A stretch of 64,000 bases of DNA from CBDFLD01 sp965249005 (GTDB lineage Bacteria > Acidobacteriota > UBA6911), in contig CBDFLD010000021.1 in the NCBI GenBank assembly GCA_965249005.1, positions 372,001-436,000 on the forward strand, read 5' to 3'. The notes beneath the pieces are model-generated. The model made no database searches and was not told the DNA's origin. It was given only the letters and a program-made list of their open reading frames with translations. The first letter of the stretch is position 1. Each line of letters begins with the position of its first letter. Both the position numbers and the translations under genes were made by a program. Shown in pieces: positions 63,423 to 64,000 of the stretch.

Positions 63423-64000
63423 TTAGCCTCTCCAAACCGCGAGACCAAACCCACTGCGTCCATAGCCGTTGCCGTTGTAGAGCATGTAACGCTCGCCGTC
63501 GTGGTCGAATACGAAAGGATACTCGATCATTTCCGAGTCCCATCCGGATTCGGAGACATCGATGCCGACCTGCTCGTCTTTGCGATCCCAGGCAACACCG
63601 TCGTTGGACTCCGCATATCCAATGCGATACGTCGGGCCATGTTCGGATCCACGGTAGGAGTACCACATTCTGTAGCAATCGTCGTCGCGGACGACGGAAG
63701 GGCTGGAGATTGCGTACTCCTCTCGGGATCTGAAGTCGATGCTGACGATACCATCCCGTTTCCAGTTGATACCGTCTTTGGATTCAGCGTACTTGAGGTT
63801 GTAGAAGTGCTTTTGCTTGCCTGCTTCCATTATCCATTTGTAGCAGGATAGATAATACATCCGCCACACGCCGTTATCGTAGATTACGCATGGGTTTGCA
63901 GAAAAGCTCGGATCGTGCCGGCTACGATCCAGAACGGGTACCGGGGAGTGGCGAGAAAAGGTTTTGCCGTCATCGTTGCTTATGGCAAGGCCGACATTAT
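63423..64000 (-). CDS. Five-bladed beta-propeller glycoside-hydrolase-like protein (partial)
   Basis: The frame enters from the window edge and stops at 63423, about 192 residues. Repeats of the GH43/GH130-type propeller are seen: SRHDPSFSANPCVIYDNGVW, WRMYYLSCYKW, YAISSPSVVRDDDCYRMWYS and YPFVFDHDGERYMLYNGNGYG. The Asp/Glu pattern fits GH32/43/68-like hydrolases or DUF377 phosphorylase-like proteins; catalytic assignment needs the missing N-terminal part. Substrate unknown; context suggests surface glycans. Confidence 0.7.
   Translation of the reverse strand, partial: NVGLAISNDDGKTFSRHSPVPVLDRSRHDPSFSANPCVIYDNGVWRMYYLSCYKWIMEAGKQKHFYNLKYAESKDGINWKRDGIVSIDFRSREEYAISSPSVVRDDDCYRMWYSYRGSEHGPTYRIGYAESNDGVAWDRKDEQVGIDVSESGWDSEMIEYPFVFDHDGERYMLYNGNGYGRSGFGLAVWRG

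Noticed and set aside
1..64000. CRISPR array, phage genes or plasmid origin
   Set aside because: No regularly spaced repeats, no phage structural or replication genes, no iterons were seen.

Overview
The window reads as a piece of chromosome from an uncultured Gram-negative heterotroph. It encodes an outer-membrane barrel, a lipoprotein-sorting (LolA-like) domain, lipobox and Sec-type signal peptides, and an O-antigen/cell-surface type sugar block. I cannot assign a phylum: there is no rRNA, only one tRNA (His), and the genes are accessory functions shared by many lineages. The outstanding trait is insertion-sequence load. Seven ISs (two copies each of two IS1380-type elements, plus one IS21, one IS3-like and one IS256) cover about 13 kb, or one fifth of the window. 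Most still have perfect target duplications. At least six other genes are broken by single-base frameshifts or stops. This fits genome erosion, but indel errors in the assembly could explain part of it.

Left part (1-18 kb): the start of a short-chain dehydrogenase; a sodium/solute symporter with a beta-propeller ectodomain; a DUF1772-type membrane protein; an endonuclease/exonuclease/phosphatase gene split by IS1380-A copy 1 and by a four-gene IS21 element; a VOC protein; an SGNH-like exported protein; a broken DUF4019 gene; a membrane methyltransferase; an S1/P1 nuclease; a berberine-bridge-type FAD oxidase; an orphan MacB-type permease; and tRNA-His.

Middle (18-45 kb): small exported or membrane proteins; an NHL-propeller protein; a TetR-RND/LolA-barrel export operon disrupted by IS1380-B copy 1 and by a frameshift; an exported amidohydrolase; a small zinc-ribbon gene split by an IS3-like element with unusually long (14 bp) flanking repeats; a heme-c/copper monooxygenase with EF-hands next to a redoxin; a B12-binding radical SAM protein; an isochorismatase-like hydrolase; and a junction zone (40.5-45 kb). 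In that zone fragments of a methyltransferase, a Ser/Thr kinase and an acyltransferase are stitched together by IS1380-B copy 2 and IS1380-A copy 2.

Right part (45-64 kb): an amidase; an IS256 element; a xoxF-xoxJ-xoxG cluster for lanthanide-type alcohol oxidation whose cytochrome carries a DinB-like C-terminal domain; a tightly packed eight-gene minus-strand operon for an unidentified sugar or sugar acid (SDR, split transketolase, enolase-superfamily dehydratase, cyclase-family hydrolase, Gfo/Idh/MocA dehydrogenase, RhaT-like transporter, mutarotase-like DUF protein); and a surface-sugar block (DegT aminotransferase, WbqC-like protein, PhyH dioxygenase, five-bladed-propeller hydrolase running off the end).

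The best candidates for undescribed biology are the XoxG-DinB fusion, the sugar operon with split transketolase, the IS21 element with two passenger genes, the IS3-like element with 14-bp duplications, and the in-frame RND-LolA fusion.
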